From assembly GCA_024958655.1 (NCBI GenBank), contig JANWUR010000003.1:62001-126000 (forward strand): a DNA stretch of 64,000 nt. The letters are read 5' to 3'. The DNA is from Cyanobium sp. FGCU6 (lineage in GTDB: Bacteria; Cyanobacteriota; Cyanobacteriia; PCC-6307; Cyanobiaceae). The position numbers and the translations under genes were made by a program. The notes under the pieces were generated by a model. That model did no database searches. It was not told where the DNA came from and worked only from the letters and a program-made list of their open reading frames with translations. Below, piece by piece: positions 61,698-64,000 of this stretch (position 1 is its first letter; each line of letters begins with the position of its first letter).

Positions 61698-62470
61698 GGT
61701 TGGGACGCTACCGCGTGAACGGTGGGCAGCGCGAGCGCCGCAGGGATCCGGCTGCGCCGGTACTCCTCAGGCAGCTGGTGCCAGGCCAGCTGGGGAGCCC
61801 GGTGATGCTCCCGGTGATAGCCGAAGTGGTAGCAGGCCAGCAGCGACAGCCCCTCAGGCAGAGCCAGGCTGATCGAGCGATGCCGATCCTCACCCTGACC
61901 CGCACAAGCGTCGAGCCCCTCGCCCAGGCCCCTGTGGGGCAGATAAGTGCCCACCAGGAACAGCTGCAGGGAACTGAGCAGCAGGGGCAGCACGCAGAAC
62001 AGAGCGACCGCCGCCACTGAACTGGCCAGGGCCAGGCCCCCCCAGACCGAAACCAGCAAGGTGAGGGGCAGGGGGCGAAGGTAGCCGCCCATGAAGCGGC
62101 CGTACCAGGCGAGCACGAAGCTGCGGCCGGGGGCATGGAAATCAGGATCCGTGGCCGTGCCGGGGCGGTGATGGTGCTGCTGATGGTTGTCCCGACAGCG
62201 GCCATAGGGCAGGGCGCCATAGAGCAGCAGCACCAGAGAGCCCAGATGGTCGTTCCAGCGCCGACTGCCTGGAAGCAGAACCCCATGCATGGCGTCGTGA
62301 CCGACGATGAACAGACCGGTCTGCAGAAAGGTCCTGGCCAGCACGGCCAGGACCAGCAGGGCGGGCGGGAGCTCCCCGGGGTTGAGGGGCAGCAGCAGCA
62401 CGAGGGAGGCCAGCCAACCCAGCAGGATGAGGGCCGCCAGCAGCAGCCCCCTGCGGGTGACGGGGCTCAA
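61694..62470 (-). CDS. crtW: Beta-carotene ketolase CrtW
   Basis: The product has 258 residues from TTG 62470, which overlaps the ocp stop (TTGA). It is a membrane di-iron enzyme with histidine clusters HDAMHG, NHQQHHHRPGTATDPDFHAP and HREHH, and 4 or more hydrophobic spans. It adds keto groups to beta-carotene to give echinenone or canthaxanthin; OCP needs a keto-carotenoid. The coupling between ocp and frp supplies pigment with protein. Confidence 0.92.
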   Translation of the reverse strand: MSPVTRRGLLLAALILLGWLASLVLLLPLNPGELPPALLVLAVLARTFLQTGLFIVGHDAMHGVLLPGSRRWNDHLGSLVLLLYGALPYGRCRDNHQQHHHRPGTATDPDFHAPGRSFVLAWYGRFMGGYLRPLPLTLLVSVWGGLALASSVAAVALFCVLPLLLSSLQLFLVGTYLPHRGLGEGLDACAGQGEDRHRSISLALPEGLSLLACYHFGYHREHHRAPQLAWHQLPEEYRRSRIPAALALPTVHAVASQP

Positions 62471-63420
62471 CGGGCGAACTTGAGGAGTTCGGCGGGCGAG
62501 GCCAGCAGATCGATCGCCACGAAGTAGATCTTGCCTTCCGCGTTCAGCAGGAAGCGCCAGGCCACGTTCATGCCGATGCCGGCGCCGAACCAGGGGGTCT
62601 GCACCTTGCCGGTCACCTTGATCTGGGTGAAGCCGCCCTCGGAGGGCTCGGCGTAGCCGCGCTCAGGCAGCAGACGCAGGTTCTGGCAGTCTTCGCGGAA
62701 GAAGCGCAGGATCGCATCGGTGCCGACGATCGGCTTCTGGAAGGGAGGCTGCAGAGCGCCGTCGGGAAGGAACAGCTGGATGAGGTTGTCGAAGTCGTTG
62801 GCGTTGAGCAGATCCATGTAGCTGGTGATCGTGGGGTTGATCACCCCCTCGATGAACACCTTCTTGCGCTGCTCTTCCGGGGTGGGGGCCACCACGGGTT
62901 CCATCACCCGCTGCCCTTCGCCCTTGGCAGGGTCGTAACCCATATCGACCACGAAATTGCGCAGCAGCGTGATCTGCTGGCCCTGCTCCACACCCTTCAC
63001 CGAGGCCAGCACCGCAGAAGCGTTGGCGGAGAGCTGGTAGCCCTCGGGGATCGGGGCGACGAGGCCGGCGGCCATCCACTGGCCGAGCTGGTACCAGAAG
63101 CCGAGCTTGATGTTGACCGACCAGCTGGCGTAGGTGCGGCCGATCGTGGTGTCGGTGCTGTTGGCCAGGTCACACATCACCTGGCTCTGCTCCGGGAAGC
63201 TCATCGCCTTGATCTGCTGCAGGACGGGCTCGGCGAACTGCATGCGGGCCGCGCCTGGGGCGGCGATGGTGATCGTGGTGCCCATCTCGAGGTAGGCATA
63301 CCAGATCAGGGCCAGCTGGTCCTCGGCGCTGAGCAGACGGAAGCGGGCGGTGATCGCCGGAACCGCATCGGCGGCAAGGGTTTCCGGGAAGATCTGGGAG
63401 GCTTTTTCGAGCGTGAACAT
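62467..63420 (-). CDS. ocp: Orange carotenoid protein OCP
   Basis: The product has 317 residues from ATG 63420, the typical OCP length (GTG 63429 would add 3). The N-terminal helical domain includes FPETLAADAVPAITARFRLL, DQLALIWYAYLEMG (the carotenoid-contact Tyr and Trp region) and TYASWSVNIKLGFWYQLGQW. The C-terminal NTF2-like domain includes SYMDLLNANDFDNLIQLFLP, FFREDCQNLRLLPERGYAEP, and TPWFGAGIGMNVAWRFLLN with both Trp residues and the Tyr that hydrogen-bond the keto oxygen. It is a blue-light sensor and quencher of phycobilisome energy. Confidence 0.97.
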   Translation of the reverse strand: MFTLEKASQIFPETLAADAVPAITARFRLLSAEDQLALIWYAYLEMGTTITIAAPGAARMQFAEPVLQQIKAMSFPEQSQVMCDLANSTDTTIGRTYASWSVNIKLGFWYQLGQWMAAGLVAPIPEGYQLSANASAVLASVKGVEQGQQITLLRNFVVDMGYDPAKGEGQRVMEPVVAPTPEEQRKKVFIEGVINPTITSYMDLLNANDFDNLIQLFLPDGALQPPFQKPIVGTDAILRFFREDCQNLRLLPERGYAEPSEGGFTQIKVTGKVQTPWFGAGIGMNVAWRFLLNAEGKIYFVAIDLLASPAELLKFAR

Positions 63421-63506
63421 CGGCGGCACTCGTTTTGTTAAGGAGTCCTACTGAGTCTAGGGGATCAGCCGCCCATGAGGGCATGAACTGATTTAATCGC
63501 CAGCCC

Positions 63507-64000
63507 TCACTCGTTTGCGGAACCGGCCTCGGCCGGCAGCAGGGCTTCCGGCTCAAGATCGAGCCGCCGCAGCAGGGCGAACACGGTTCCGGCATTGCCA
63601 CGGCAGAGGCGCAGCTCGTCGTCGAGCACCGTGATGTCGAGCCAGGCGGGGAAGCTCTGCTTCACCGACGCCAGCAGCTCCAGCCGCTGCCCCCCCAGCC
63701 GCGGACCGATCCAGCCGCCCCGGCGGAAGGTGACCGTCACCCGCTGCCGGCCGCTGACCACCAGCTCGGCGATCACCGAGATCGCGGCCACCGCGCCCAG
63801 GGGACCCTTCAGGCGCAGCAGGTTCATGCCGCGGCCACGCTCGGGATCGAGCACCTGCAGGTTCTCCAGCCAGGGCGCCTGCTTGAGCCAGGGCTGGGTC
63901 GCACTGCTCCAGCGCAGCTCCCATACCCCCCGCAGCTGCCCCGCCTGCACCTCCAGATCCGCGGGCTGCACCCGCTCCAGCTGCTCCACCAGCGCCGGGA
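63507..64000 (-). CDS. PAP/fibrillin-domain protein (5' end beyond window)
   Basis: About 164 residues are visible and the frame stays open to base 64000. GVWELRWSSATQPWLKQAPW, LENLQVLDPERGRGMNLLRL, FRRGGWIGPRLGGQRLELLA, then QSFPAWLDITVLDDELRLCR are characteristic of cyanobacterial plastid-lipid-associated (PAP/fibrillin) proteins. These associate with thylakoids and protect against light stress. A GTG at 63989 is an internal candidate, but upstream codons (PALVEQLERVQ) still fit the family, so the start is outside. It is 86 bases upstream of ocp on the same strand. Confidence 0.85.
   Translation of the reverse strand, partial: PALVEQLERVQPADLEVQAGQLRGVWELRWSSATQPWLKQAPWLENLQVLDPERGRGMNLLRLKGPLGAVAAISVIAELVVSGRQRVTVTFRRGGWIGPRLGGQRLELLASVKQSFPAWLDITVLDDELRLCRGNAGTVFALLRRLDLEPEALLPAEAGSANE

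Overview
The window is high-GC cyanobacterial chromosome, most like a Synechococcus/Cyanobium-type picocyanobacterium. The evidence is the split RNA polymerase beta' subunit (separate rpoC1 and rpoC2), a high-light-inducible protein, an orange carotenoid protein with its recovery protein and a ketolase, the ycf35 / ferredoxin / DUF2997 group, a CP12-like protein, a PAP/fibrillin protein, and HIP1 octamers (GCGATCGC) scattered through the sequence. The species cannot be named from this sequence alone.

Region 1 (1-18127) is one long leftward operon for a contractile injection system (CIS), a phage-tail-like, type VI-like needle. In transcription order it encodes a DUF4255 tail-cap protein, an unrecognised 277-aa protein, one sheath, three tube proteins, a DUF5908 protein, a LysM hub protein, a VgrG-like spike, a 71-aa protein, a gp25-like wedge, a PAAR-like tip, a giant baseplate J protein, a fibre-like protein, a second giant baseplate protein with five C-terminal repeats, and a tape-measure protein cut by the window edge. 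Many neighbours overlap by 1-4 bases. No capsid, terminase or integrase gene is present. The ATPase and effectors are not visible and may lie to the left of position 1.

Region 2 (18128-27351) is a rearranged, gene-poor border. The 3' halves of a malic enzyme gene and an OprB-type porin gene meet head to head near 19300, both without 5' ends. Then come a Ski2-like helicase, a diiron metallo-hydrolase, a LuxR-type regulator, a CP12-like protein, small hypotheticals and three copies of a short GTCCCC-N4-GGGG hairpin.

Region 3 (27352-39614) holds a biotin operon (bioF, a BioK-like esterase, bioC, bioD, a small membrane protein, then bioA), rsmG, two J-domain proteins, an aldo/keto reductase with ferredoxin and ycf35, a HEAT-repeat protein and an AmpG-like permease. 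An AT-richer FkbM methyltransferase pseudogene follows (39729-40582).

Region 4 (40689-52817) is the housekeeping run rpsT - tatD - rpoB - rpoC1 - rpoC2 - hlip - rlmN, all leftward. Divergent from it are hisD, a CHASE4-GGDEF-EAL protein and a TerB-like protein. A PstS-like phosphate-binding protein and a pyruvate-kinase-like enzyme come next, with Pho-box-like half sites nearby.

Region 5 (60468-64000) ends with a cyclic-nucleotide-binding protein and a tightly coupled leftward photoprotection operon, ocp - crtW - frp. The ketolase makes the ketocarotenoid that OCP binds, and FRP resets OCP. A clear intrinsic terminator lies downstream, and a truncated PAP/fibrillin gene sits at the right edge.
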